DNA of 64,000 nucleotides, taken from the NCBI RefSeq assembly GCF_900090195.1, contig NZ_LT607803.1:682001-746000 (forward strand). The letters are read 5' to 3'. Within the stretch, counting starts at the first letter, position 1. Every line of letters starts with the position of its first letter. Of this stretch, positions 46,035 through 54,587 are shown piece by piece. Position numbers and translations under genes: made by a program. The notes under the pieces are model-generated. The model saw only the letters and a program-made list of their open reading frames with translations, ran no database searches and was not told the DNA's origin. The stretch is from Variovorax sp. HW608. Its GTDB lineage: Bacteria; Pseudomonadota; Gammaproteobacteria; Burkholderiales; Burkholderiaceae_C.

Positions 46035-46451
46035 ATGCGCTCAAATCGCTCTTCGTTGGTCAAATTGGCTGCTCTCGGCTTCGTGGCCGCGGCGGCGCTT
46101 TCCGCCGCCGTCTCGGCGAGCGCCGGAACAAGCTGGTCAGTCGGCATCTCGGCGCCAGGCGTGGCGATCGGAGTGGCCGAGCCCGCAGTTCCTGTCTATT
46201 ACGAGCCGGCGCCGGTCTATTCGCGTCCGGCCCCCGTGTACTACCCACCCGCGCCGGTGTATTACCGCCCCGCGCCGCCCGTGGCCTATGTACCGGGCCG
46301 CGCCTACTACGAGCCCGGGTATCGCGCAGAGCGAGGGTTCTATCGTGCCGACTGGGACGGCGGTCGCCGTTGGGATCACCGCGATTGGGACCGTCGTGAC
46401 TGGGGACATGAGCGACACGAGGGCCGCCGCGGTTGGGGCGATCGCGACTGA
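46035..46451 (+). CDS. Small secreted Tyr/Pro-repeat protein
   Basis: A 138-residue exported protein. Signal peptide about residues 1-30, cleaved after SASA. The mature part has near-repeats of PVYYEPAPVYSRPAP type (about residues 50-85) and an Arg/Asp/Trp-rich tail (DWDGGRRWDHRDW). AGGAG precedes the ATG at 46035. Such proteins are common in Burkholderiales but have no assigned role; a surface or mineral-binding function is possible. Low-complexity tails make homology weak. Confidence 0.65.
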   Translation: MRSNRSSLVKLAALGFVAAAALSAAVSASAGTSWSVGISAPGVAIGVAEPAVPVYYEPAPVYSRPAPVYYPPAPVYYRPAPPVAYVPGRAYYEPGYRAERGFYRADWDGGRRWDHRDWDRRDWGHERHEGRRGWGDRD

Positions 46452-46515
46452 CAAGTTCCAGGTGGCGAAAGGGTAGCGCTACACTGCCAGCGCACCCCTT
46501 CGAGGCAAGCATCCG

Positions 46516-46848
46516 ATGCTGAAGCCATCCCTGCTCTCTGTCGTCGCATTGGCCTTCACCGGTTCCGCGAGCGCCGCCAGCAACTGCGACGACCTCCTGG
46601 CCCAGATCGACGCCAAGATTCGCGGCGCGGGCGTGATGCGCTTCACGCTCACCACCGTGCCGGCGGATGCCACGGTCAGTGGCAAGGTCGTCGGCACCTG
46701 CGAACGTGGCAGCAGGAAGATCGTCTACGAAGCGGAGGCCACCTCTGCCTCGCCCGCCTCGTCTCCCACTCCCCCGCGCAGCAACGACGGCATCCTGACC
46801 GAATGCAGGGACGGTTCGGTATCGATCGGCGGGGACTGCAGGAAGTGA
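46516..46848 (+). CDS. DUF1161-family periplasmic protein
   Basis: A 110-residue protein. The signal peptide (LLSVVALAFTGSASA) is followed by the DUF1161 core SNCDDLLAQIDAKIRGAGV and a strand pair ending VVGTCERGSRKIVY. One Cys pair could form a disulfide. A Ser/Pro linker and a short Cys-containing C-terminal tail follow. Function of the family is unknown. Its stop lies 4 bases before the convergent molybdoenzyme stop. Confidence 0.8.
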   Translation: MLKPSLLSVVALAFTGSASAASNCDDLLAQIDAKIRGAGVMRFTLTTVPADATVSGKVVGTCERGSRKIVYEAEATSASPASSPTPPRSNDGILTECRDGSVSIGGDCRK

Positions 46849-46852
46849 GCTG

Positions 46853-49105
46853 TCAAGCCAGCTTGAAAGGCAGTTCGCGCACGCGTTTGCCGGTGAGGGC
46901 CGCGACCGCGTTCGCGAACGCCGGCGCGAGCGGCGGCACGCCAGGCTCTCCCATGCCGGTGGGCGCGTCAGCGCTGGGAACGATGTGCACCGCGACCTGC
47001 GGCGCGTCGGTCATGCGGGGCACGACGAAGTCGCCGAAGTTGCTTTGCTGCACGATGCCGTCCTTCAGCGTGATGGCCGCTCCGGGCAGGCACATCGACA
47101 GGCCCATGACGGCGCCGCCCTGAACCTGCGCTTCCACGCTTCGTGGATTGACCGCGAGGTTGCAGTGCACGCCCGCCGTCACGTTGTGCAGGATGGGCGT
47201 GCCGTCTTTCACCGACGCTTCGACGACATACGCGACCACCGACTGGAAAGACTCGTGCACCGCCACGCCCCAGGCCCGGCCCGCTTCGAGTTGCTTCTTG
47301 CCGTAGCCGGATTTCTCAACCGCCAGTTCCAACGCCGCCTTGTGCCGCGGGTGCTGGTCGCCGATGAGCTTCATCCGATAGGCGACCGGGTCCTGTTTGG
47401 TGGTTCGAGCGATTTCGTCGATGAGCGTTTCCATGACGAACGCGGTGTGGGTCGAACCCACGCTGCGCCACCAGAGCACGGGCACGTTCACCTTGGGGTG
47501 ATGCACCGTGAGACGCATCGGAACCTCGTAGGGCTCCCTCATGCCTTCGACCGCGGTGCTGTCGATGCCATCCTTGACCATCATGGGCTCGAACATCGAA
47601 CCCGTGAGCAGCGACTGGCCGACGATCACGTGGTCCCATCCGAGCACCTTGCCCTCGTCGTCGAAACCGATCTTCGCGGTGTGAAGGTGGACCGGCCGGT
47701 AATAACCGCCCTTCATGTCGTCCTCGCGGCTCCACAGCGTGCGGATCGGCGCAGCGATGCCCGCTGCCTGCGCGGCCTTGACCACGGCGCAAGCCTCGGT
47801 CACGAAGTCGCTGGTCAAGAGGCCGCGGCGGCCGAAGCCTCCGCCCGCCATCTGCACGTTCACCTTGACGTTCTGAGGCGGCACGCCCAGGGTCTTCGCG
47901 GCCGCCATGCCGTCGATGCCCGGCATCTGCGTGCCCGTCCACACTTCGGCCTTGTCGCCCGTGAGGCTGACCGTGCAGTTCAGCGGCTCCATCGGCGCGT
48001 GGGCAAGGTAGGGAAACACGAACTCCGCGCTGATGGTGTGCGGCGCGGCGGCGAGCTTCGACACATCGGCGTCGTACTTGCGTGGGCCGGGTTTCGTCGC
48101 GAGCTCGCGGTATTGCGCGAGTTGCTTGACGCTATCGACCTTCTCGACGCTGCTGGTGTCCCATTCGAGCCTGAGCGCGTCGCGGCCTTGCTTGGCGCTC
48201 CAGTAGCCATCGGCGACCACGGCCACGCCTTCGCCGCCGCGGTCCACCGGAATGCGCAGCACAGCCTTCACGCCCTTGACGGACTTGGCCGCGCTGTCGT
48301 CCACCGCCTTGAGCCCGGCGGCGAACACCGGCGGATGGGCCACCACCGCGGTCAGCATGCCCGGCAAGCGCACGTCGATGCCATAGCTCTGGTGCCCGCT
48401 GGATTTGGCCTTTGCATCGAGTCGGCCGGTGGGGTGGCCGATGAGGCGGAACTCCTTCGGATCTTTGAGCGTCACCGCCTCGGGCACCGGTTGCTTCATC
48501 GCCGCCGCGGCCAGTTCGCCGTAGGTGAGCTGCTTGCCGCCCGGACCGATGACGACGCCGTTGCGCGTCTTGAGCGAAGAAGGGTTCACTTTCCATTGCG
48601 CCGCCGCCGCGCCGACGAGCATGGCACGGGTGCGCGCACCGAGCTCGCGGTACTGCGTGTAGGAATTCTTGATGGAGCTCGATCCGCCGGTGATGTGCAT
48701 GCCGAAAGCCGGATCGACATACGCCGGATCGTTGGTGCCATGAACGCTCTTGACCTTGGACCAGTCGGCGTCGAGTTCTTCGGCGAGGATCATCGGCAGC
48801 CCGGTTTGCACGCCCTGCCCGAAATCGAGCCGGTTGATGGTGACGGTGGTCGTGCCGTCACGGTCGATGCGCACGAAGGCTGTGGGCTGCTGCAGTGGCT
48901 TGAGGCCTGCAGGCTTGGCGTCCGGCGCGGTGGCGGTTTGCGCCGCTGCGGCCAGCGGGAAGACGCCGAGCGCGAAGCCGCTCACCGCCGTGAGCTTGAG
49001 AAAGCTGCGGCGTGGAAGGGCATGGGGTTGAACGGTTTCGTCCTCGCGCGTGATCAGCGAGCGCAGGTTGGCGGGCAGCTCGAAGGTGGCCTGATCGAAA
49101 TTCAT
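46853..49105 (-). CDS. Isoquinoline 1-oxidoreductase-type molybdopterin subunit (IorB-like)
   Basis: A 750-residue large subunit of a xanthine-dehydrogenase-family molybdoenzyme. The N-terminus carries a twin-arginine-like leader, PRRSFLKLTAVSG, so the complex is probably exported folded to the periplasm. Molybdopterin segments include the GGGFGRRG loop and the late GMGEPGVPPLAPA, where the catalytic Glu resides. The start is the ATG at 49103-49105. The iron-sulfur partner ends 14 bases upstream, making a two-gene operon. Members hydroxylate N-heteroaromatics or oxidise aldehydes; substrate unknown. moaA at 61605 contributes to its cofactor. Confidence 0.88.
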   Translation of the reverse strand: MNFDQATFELPANLRSLITREDETVQPHALPRRSFLKLTAVSGFALGVFPLAAAAQTATAPDAKPAGLKPLQQPTAFVRIDRDGTTTVTINRLDFGQGVQTGLPMILAEELDADWSKVKSVHGTNDPAYVDPAFGMHITGGSSSIKNSYTQYRELGARTRAMLVGAAAAQWKVNPSSLKTRNGVVIGPGGKQLTYGELAAAAMKQPVPEAVTLKDPKEFRLIGHPTGRLDAKAKSSGHQSYGIDVRLPGMLTAVVAHPPVFAAGLKAVDDSAAKSVKGVKAVLRIPVDRGGEGVAVVADGYWSAKQGRDALRLEWDTSSVEKVDSVKQLAQYRELATKPGPRKYDADVSKLAAAPHTISAEFVFPYLAHAPMEPLNCTVSLTGDKAEVWTGTQMPGIDGMAAAKTLGVPPQNVKVNVQMAGGGFGRRGLLTSDFVTEACAVVKAAQAAGIAAPIRTLWSREDDMKGGYYRPVHLHTAKIGFDDEGKVLGWDHVIVGQSLLTGSMFEPMMVKDGIDSTAVEGMREPYEVPMRLTVHHPKVNVPVLWWRSVGSTHTAFVMETLIDEIARTTKQDPVAYRMKLIGDQHPRHKAALELAVEKSGYGKKQLEAGRAWGVAVHESFQSVVAYVVEASVKDGTPILHNVTAGVHCNLAVNPRSVEAQVQGGAVMGLSMCLPGAAITLKDGIVQQSNFGDFVVPRMTDAPQVAVHIVPSADAPTGMGEPGVPPLAPAFANAVAALTGKRVRELPFKLA

Positions 49106-49119
49106 GTGCAGTCTCCCTT

Positions 49120-49593
49120 TCAGGCCAGTGCCTTGGCGGCGTCGGCCACAGCGGCGCGGATGCGCGCGTAGGTGCCGCATCGACAGATGTTGCCCGCCAT
49201 GGCGGAGTCGATGTCGGCATCGCTGGGCAGCTTGCCGGGCGCGACCGATTTCAGGAAGGCCGTGGCCGACATGATCTGGCCGCTCTGGCAGTAGCCGCAC
49301 TGCGCCACGTCGTGCTTGACCCAGGCGTCACGAACGGCCTTGCCGACTTTGTCGCTGCCATCGGTGACGGCTTCGATGGTCGTGATCTTCTGTCCTGCAG
49401 CGGCCGAGATCGGCGTCACGCAGGAGCGGATCGCCTGTCCGTTGAGATGCACGGTGCAGGCGCCGCACAGCGCAGCGCCGCACCCGAACTTGGTGCCCGT
49501 CATGCCGAGCGTGTCGCGCAGGGCCCAGAGAATGGGCGTGGCCGGATCGGCATCGACCTGCAGATCCTTGCCGTTGATGTTGAGGGTCGTCAT
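49120..49593 (-). CDS. Isoquinoline 1-oxidoreductase-type [2Fe-2S] subunit (IorA-like)
   Basis: A 157-residue small subunit carrying two [2Fe-2S] clusters. The plant-type cluster is [15 protein letters not shown] with a later Cys (RSCVTP). The second uses CGYCQSGQ and CRCGTY. It relays electrons from the molybdopterin subunit to an acceptor, often a cytochrome c. Here no separate cytochrome gene follows. Start ATG at 49591-49593. A TetR gene lies upstream in the same direction. Confidence 0.93.
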   Translation of the reverse strand: MTTLNINGKDLQVDADPATPILWALRDTLGMTGTKFGCGAALCGACTVHLNGQAIRSCVTPISAAAGQKITTIEAVTDGSDKVGKAVRDAWVKHDVAQCGYCQSGQIMSATAFLKSVAPGKLPSDADIDSAMAGNICRCGTYARIRAAVADAAKALA

Positions 49594-49603
49594 CGTAGGG
49601 GTC

Positions 49604-49633
49604 CGTTTAGATGAACAAATATTCGGTTAAACG
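49604..49633. promoter_or_regulatory. Short inverted repeat upstream of the IorA-like gene
   Basis: Six-base arms CGTTTA (49604-49609) and TAAACG (49628-49633) lie in the 76-base gap between the TetR stop and the iron-sulfur subunit start. This could be the operator of the adjacent TetR protein. Arms are short, so confidence is low. Confidence 0.3.
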
Positions 49634-49669
49634 ATAGACCTGTCCGTGCGTCCCGTCAAGCGAAGCGTC

Positions 49670-50242
49670 TCAGGCCTTGATGCCGTCCCAGCAGAGCCCG
49701 AAAGCGATCGCCAGATTGGCGTCGGTATGAGCGAGCGCGCCGGAGCGCAGAAGATTGGCGGTCTCGCGCACCGAGCCACCGAAGCTGTTGATCAGCAACA
49801 CGGTGGGGACATCCTTCAGGATCTGCTGCGCCTTGGCGGTCTCGAACAGATCGATCCAGTCCTTGATGAGCCGGGCTGACAGATGGCGGCTTTCTTCGCT
49901 GAACCAGGGCGAGTTGTAGTACTGCTCCACGAAAACCGCCTGCGCATAGTGCGTCAGGCGATGCTCGAGCAAGTTCTTCCACATATGGCGAAAGCGGCTT
50001 CGAAACGGTGCCTTCGGGTCGTCGCCTTGCATGAGGCTGGCGGTGGTCGCCGTCTTGGCCTGCTCGTAGAGCGCGACCATCAACTCTTCCTTCGACTTGA
50101 AGTAGACGTACAGCGTGCCCGTTGCGAGGCCCGCCTCGCGCGCGATGGCGGCCATGGTCAGGCCGCTCAGGCCGGTTTGCTCGACGAGCGTGAACGTGGC
50201 CTCTGCGATGGCGCGGAGTTTTTCGTCGTCCTTGAGTCTCAC
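49670..50242 (-). CDS. TetR-family transcriptional regulator
   Basis: A 190-residue regulator. It starts at a GTG (50240-50242, VRLKDDEKLRAIAEATF) preceded by AGGTG at good spacing; the longer frame upstream is not coding-like. The helix-turn-helix reads GLSGLTMAAIAREAGLATGT and then LYVYFKSKEELM. The rest is an alpha-helical ligand domain. It lies upstream of and in line with the molybdoenzyme genes, 76 bases away, and is the likely repressor of that pair. Ligand unknown. Confidence 0.87.
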   Translation of the reverse strand: MRLKDDEKLRAIAEATFTLVEQTGLSGLTMAAIAREAGLATGTLYVYFKSKEELMVALYEQAKTATTASLMQGDDPKAPFRSRFRHMWKNLLEHRLTHYAQAVFVEQYYNSPWFSEESRHLSARLIKDWIDLFETAKAQQILKDVPTVLLINSFGGSVRETANLLRSGALAHTDANLAIAFGLCWDGIKA

Positions 50243-50391
50243 GTCTACACCTGTTTCATGAAGCAGCGCTCCTGCCCGACCATACCTCAGGGAGGCTGCG
50301 TGGCGGCTCGTCCCTCCGTCAGCGACTTGCCATCGGCCCCGCCGACTCGGAGAATTCCTCCAAGCACAGCCCCTTGTGGCTCGCGGACACA

Positions 50392-52095
50392 ATGAACCCC
50401 GACGCCGCCCCTCCCGCCGCGCTGGTCGTCGACGACGAGCCAGTGACCCGCCTGATGGTGAAGCGGGCGCTGGAGAACCTCGGCTGTACGCCGGTTCTCG
50501 AGGCAACCGACGGCATCGCGGCGCAGAAGATCCTGCGCGAGCACCCCGAAGTCGCGCTGGTTCTGACGGACATCATGATGCCCCGCATGGACGGACTGGA
50601 GTTGCTTCGCTGGGGGCGCGAGGCGGTGCCTGACGCCATGTGGATCGTGCTTTCGGGCCTCGAAACCTTCGACTCGGCAGTGACCGCGATCCGGCTGGGC
50701 GCCTTCGACTTCCTGCCCAAGTCGCCGCATTCGGAAGAGATGGGTGTCGCGGTGCGCAACGCGCTGGAGCGGCGGCAACTGCTGGCCGAACGCGAGCGGC
50801 TGCATCGCGCGCTGCAGCGCAAGGTCCGCCAGCTGGAGGAAACCTCCGAGGTGCTGCGCCGCGACCTCGAGCGGGCGGAGGTGATCCAGCGCGCCCTGCT
50901 GCCTCGCAGCCCGCCGCCGATGGAGGGCTATTGCATCCAGGCGGTCTACCGGCCGGGCCAGCATGTCGGCGGCGACCTCTACGACGTGGTGCGCCTGGGC
51001 GAGCGGCATCTGGCCTTCTATCTGGCCGATGCCACCGGGCACGGGGTGACCTCGGCGATGCTCTCGGTGCTGTTCAAGCAGCGGCTGGTGCTGGTGGACC
51101 CGGCGACGGGCCTCGCGCTGCCGCCGGCCGAGGTGCTGGCCGCGGTCAATCGCTCGATCTGCGAGGCGCACGCCGCGCCGGGACTCTTCCTGACCGCCGT
51201 CTTCGGTTTGCTGGACACCTCGGACTCGAGCCTGACGCTGGCATCGGCGGGCCATCCGCCCGTGCTGCACACGCGCGACGGCCGGGAGACGCGCCTGGTC
51301 CGCCGCACGGGCCCCGCGCTCGGGCTGACGCAGGACGCGCATTTCGGCCAGGAGCGCCTGCAGCTCCTGGCGGGCGACCGGATCCTCCTCTACACCGACG
51401 GGCTCCTGCCCTCGGGCTCGGAGCGCGAACTGGAGCTGCTGCGGCAGGTGCTCGCCAGGCCGCTCGCGAGTGCGCAGGAAGTGATGGCGGATCTGCACCG
51501 CGAAGCGCCGGCGGGCGCGGATCGGGACGACGTGACCCTGCTGCTCATCGATGCGCACGCGGGCGCCTCCTGGTTCGACAACGGCGCCGAGACGACTGCC
51601 ATCCACACGCATGGCGCGCTGCGCCCCGAGGACGAAGTCGTGTTCTACGGCGAGACGGACCATGCCGCCTACCTGGCGCTGCGCGGCCGCGCCACCTGGA
51701 TGCACTGCGATGCCTTCCACGAAGCGGCGCTGACCGTGCTGGACGGCGGCCGACCCCTGGTGCTGGACCTGTCCGGGTGCGAGTACATGGACAGCACCTG
51801 TCTCGGCACGGTGCACGAACTGGTCGCCCGGAGTGGTGTGTCGCTCGCGGGCGTGGGTCCGGGCGTGCGCGGCCTCTTCGAGGAACTGAGCATGCAGCAG
51901 GTGCTGGCCGCGATCCGCGAGGACCTGCCCGCCGCGCCCGAACTCCACGCCTTGGGCGCAGGAAGCGATCAGGCCGCCACGCAGAAGCGGATCCTGCAGG
52001 CGCACGAGGCGCTCTCTTCGCTCAGCGAACGCAATCGCGAAGAGTTCAAGGACGTCGTCGATTCGCTGCGCGGCGAACAGGATGGGCCAGGATGA
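50392..52095 (+). CDS. Response regulator with PP2C phosphatase and C-terminal STAS-like domain
   Basis: A 567-residue signalling protein. Residues 1-125: receiver with VVDDEP, phospho-Asp in LVLTDIMMPRMDG and the lysine in FLPKSP. About 125-165: coiled coil with heptads (RALQRKVRQLEETSEVLRRD). About 165-395: SpoIIE/RsbU-type PP2C with GGDLYD, LADATGHG and DRDDVTLL metal residues. About 420-540: a STAS-like domain with LVLDLSGCEYMDSTCLGTV, where the Ser is the usual phosphorylation site. The order receiver-phosphatase-antagonist in one chain suggests self-contained partner switching. It overlaps the kinase gene by 4 bases (ATGA), so the two are coupled. Confidence 0.88.
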   Translation: MNPDAAPPAALVVDDEPVTRLMVKRALENLGCTPVLEATDGIAAQKILREHPEVALVLTDIMMPRMDGLELLRWGREAVPDAMWIVLSGLETFDSAVTAIRLGAFDFLPKSPHSEEMGVAVRNALERRQLLAERERLHRALQRKVRQLEETSEVLRRDLERAEVIQRALLPRSPPPMEGYCIQAVYRPGQHVGGDLYDVVRLGERHLAFYLADATGHGVTSAMLSVLFKQRLVLVDPATGLALPPAEVLAAVNRSICEAHAAPGLFLTAVFGLLDTSDSSLTLASAGHPPVLHTRDGRETRLVRRTGPALGLTQDAHFGQERLQLLAGDRILLYTDGLLPSGSERELELLRQVLARPLASAQEVMADLHREAPAGADRDDVTLLLIDAHAGASWFDNGAETTAIHTHGALRPEDEVVFYGETDHAAYLALRGRATWMHCDAFHEAALTVLDGGRPLVLDLSGCEYMDSTCLGTVHELVARSGVSLAGVGPGVRGLFEELSMQQVLAAIREDLPAAPELHALGAGSDQAATQKRILQAHEALSSLSERNREEFKDVVDSLRGEQDGPG

Positions 52096-54569
52096 CCCCA
52101 GCCATTCGCGTATTGCATCTCGAAGACGACCCGGCCGATGCGCAGCGCATCCGCAACGGATTGGCGGCCGATGACGTGAGCTTCGAGATCGTCTGGGTCC
52201 GCACGCGCAAGGACTTCGCCTCCGCGCTGCAGCAGCAAGCCTTCGACCTGGTGCTGATCGACGATGAAGCGGGCGGTGTCGAACTGCTGCAACAGGTGCG
52301 TCAGCAGCACGCGGAGATGCCCCTGATCATGATCACCGCACACCTCCTGAGCGAGCAAGAGGCGCTGGACTGCATGAAGGCCGGCGCGACCGACTACGTG
52401 CTCAAGGATCGCTTGCAGCGGCTCGGTTTCTCGATGCGGCGAGCCTGCGCCGAACGACAGCAGCGCACGGCCCTGCGACAAGCGGAAGACGAGCTGCGCG
52501 CCCTGAACGCCGACCTGGAGGCGCGCGTGCACCAGCGCACCGCCGAACTCGAAACCGCCAATGCGTTCCTGAACTCGGTCCTCTACCACATCCCCTATCA
52601 CATCATCGTCAAGAACGCCGACGACCTGAAGGTCGTGCGCGTCAACCGCAGCCTCGAGGAATTGACCGGCCGCAAGGAGGAGGAACTGCTGGGCAAGACG
52701 GTCCACGACTTCGTGAGCTCGAAGGAAGAGGCCGACTTCTTCACCGCCAAGGACAAGGAAGCCATCGCGCTGGGCCGCGAAGTGGACATTCCCGAAGAGC
52801 CCCTGCACGCACACGACGGCAGCGTGCGGGTCCTCCATGCGAAGAAGCTCCCGATCCACGACGAGTCCGGCCGGGCGCGCTACCTGCTGACCCTGTCGGA
52901 GGACGTGACGGAAAAGAAGCGGAAGGAGCGCGAGATCGAGCGGCTCAACGCGGCACTGGCGCAACGAAGCGCCGAGGTGGAGGCCGCCAACCGCGCCAAG
53001 AGCACCTTCCTGGCCACCATGAGCCACGAGATCCGGACGCCCATGAACGGCATGCTGGGCATGCTGGAGCTTCTGAGCCTGACCGAACTCGACGCCGAGC
53101 AGCGCGAGACGCTCGGGCTGGTGCGTGAATCGAGCCGGTCGCTGCTGCGCGTCATCGACGACATCCTCGACTTCTCGAAGATCGAGGCCGGCAAGCTGGA
53201 GGTGCGCCCCGAGGTCGTCTCGATCAAGCGCCTGATCGAGGAGGTGCACAGCATCTATCTCGGCAATGCCAGCAGCAAGGGACTGATCGTGCGGCGGATG
53301 GTGGATGCGCGCATCAGTCCGGCGCTCAGGGTCGATCCGGTGCGGCTGCGCCAGATCCTCAACAACTTCGTCAGCAACGCGATCAAGTTCACCTCCGAGG
53401 GCTGGATCGACATCAACGTGCAATGGCTGGGGCGTGCGGACGGACAGGAGCGCCTGCGCTTCGAAGTCAAGGACACCGGCATCGGCATCTCGCCCGAGGA
53501 CCAGGAGCGGCTGTTCCAGCCGTTCACCCAGGCGGTCGGCGAAGCGGCGCGCCGGCGGCCGAGCGGCACCGGGCTGGGGCTGGTCATCTCGCGGCAACTG
53601 GCGCAGTTGATGGGCGGCTCGATCCGCCTGGAAAGCGAGCAGGGCCGAGGCACGACGCTCACCCTGGAGCTGTCACTGCCCATTGCCGAGTTGCCGCCCG
53701 GCGGTGACGACGGGACCACGGGCGCGCACGCGGTCGACACCGCCACACGCCGCACGGCGCCCAGCCCGGCCGAGGCGGAGACGGAAGGAACCCTGGTGCT
53801 GCTGGTGGATGACCACCCGGTCAACCGCATGCTGCTGATGCGCCAGGTGCGGGCCCTCGGCTATGCCGCCCAGTGCGCCGCCGACGGCGTACAAGCCCTG
53901 GAGATGTGGAAGTCGGGCCGCTTCGGACTCGTCATCACCGATTGCCACATGCCGCACATGGACGGCTACGACCTCGCGCGCAGCATCCGCAGGCTGGAAC
54001 CCGGCGCGGATCGCGGCCGCGTGCCGATCATCGCCTGCACCGCGAATGCGCTGCAGGGCGAGGCCGAGTCCTGCCTCGCCGCCGGCATGGACGACTTCCT
54101 CGTCAAGCCGGTGGAACTGGCACAACTCAGCGAAAAGCTGGATCGATGGCTGCCGCTTGCAGGTGCCGGCGAGGCGCCCGCTGTGCCTGTAGACGCCAAG
54201 CGCGGCGACTCGCCCTCCTCCAGCCCGATCGACGAGGGGCTCTTGAGTGCGAAATGCGCGGGCGATGCGTCGATGGTGGCCGAGGTCATTGCGGCCTTCC
54301 GGCGGACCTGCGAGGACGACTCGACCGCGCTCAGGCAGGCGGTGAGGGCCGACGACGTGGCCCAGGTGACCCAGTTCGCCCACCGCATGGCGGGCGCCGG
54401 CAAGATGGTCGGTGCGCTCGCTTTCGCATCCGCATGCGAGGGCATCGAACGCGCCAGCCGCGCCGGCCAATGGACGGCGGTGATCGCCGGCATGTCGGCG
54501 TTCGAGCAGGAACTGGCGCGACTGGCCGCGTACTTCGAGCGCCACGCGCCGCAGCGGATGCTCTCCTGA
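52092..54569 (+). CDS. Hybrid sensor histidine kinase with receiver and Hpt domains
   Basis: An 825-residue cytosolic kinase with no membrane segment. Order: N-terminal receiver-like domain (residues 1-125, LHLEDDPADAQRI), coiled coil, PAS domain (about 160-280), HisKA with FLATMSHEIRTPMNGMLG, HATPase with NAIKF, DTGIGI and GTGLGL boxes, receiver with TDCHMPHMDG (about 580-700), and C-terminal Hpt with FAHRMAGAGKM. The multi-step phosphorelay is therefore in one protein. It is translated from an ATG inside the stop of the preceding phosphatase, its likely partner. The signal is unknown and must be cytoplasmic or delivered by another protein. Confidence 0.92.
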   Translation: MTPAIRVLHLEDDPADAQRIRNGLAADDVSFEIVWVRTRKDFASALQQQAFDLVLIDDEAGGVELLQQVRQQHAEMPLIMITAHLLSEQEALDCMKAGATDYVLKDRLQRLGFSMRRACAERQQRTALRQAEDELRALNADLEARVHQRTAELETANAFLNSVLYHIPYHIIVKNADDLKVVRVNRSLEELTGRKEEELLGKTVHDFVSSKEEADFFTAKDKEAIALGREVDIPEEPLHAHDGSVRVLHAKKLPIHDESGRARYLLTLSEDVTEKKRKEREIERLNAALAQRSAEVEAANRAKSTFLATMSHEIRTPMNGMLGMLELLSLTELDAEQRETLGLVRESSRSLLRVIDDILDFSKIEAGKLEVRPEVVSIKRLIEEVHSIYLGNASSKGLIVRRMVDARISPALRVDPVRLRQILNNFVSNAIKFTSEGWIDINVQWLGRADGQERLRFEVKDTGIGISPEDQERLFQPFTQAVGEAARRRPSGTGLGLVISRQLAQLMGGSIRLESEQGRGTTLTLELSLPIAELPPGGDDGTTGAHAVDTATRRTAPSPAEAETEGTLVLLVDDHPVNRMLLMRQVRALGYAAQCAADGVQALEMWKSGRFGLVITDCHMPHMDGYDLARSIRRLEPGADRGRVPIIACTANALQGEAESCLAAGMDDFLVKPVELAQLSEKLDRWLPLAGAGEAPAVPVDAKRGDSPSSSPIDEGLLSAKCAGDASMVAEVIAAFRRTCEDDSTALRQAVRADDVAQVTQFAHRMAGAGKMVGALAFASACEGIERASRAGQWTAVIAGMSAFEQELARLAAYFERHAPQRMLS

Positions 54570-54587
54570 TCCGCGCGGCAGAAGATC

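Noticed and set aside
46170..46290. Repeated PVYY/PAP units considered as a DNA repeat or CRISPR-like array
   Set aside because: The repeats are irregular, in frame and protein-level. They belong to the secreted Tyr/Pro protein.
50640..52091. Rightward frame extending the hybrid kinase upstream by 484 codons
   Set aside because: It overlaps the phosphatase gene in another frame. The kinase has its own ATG at 52092 in an ATGA overlap, and the receiver domain begins there.
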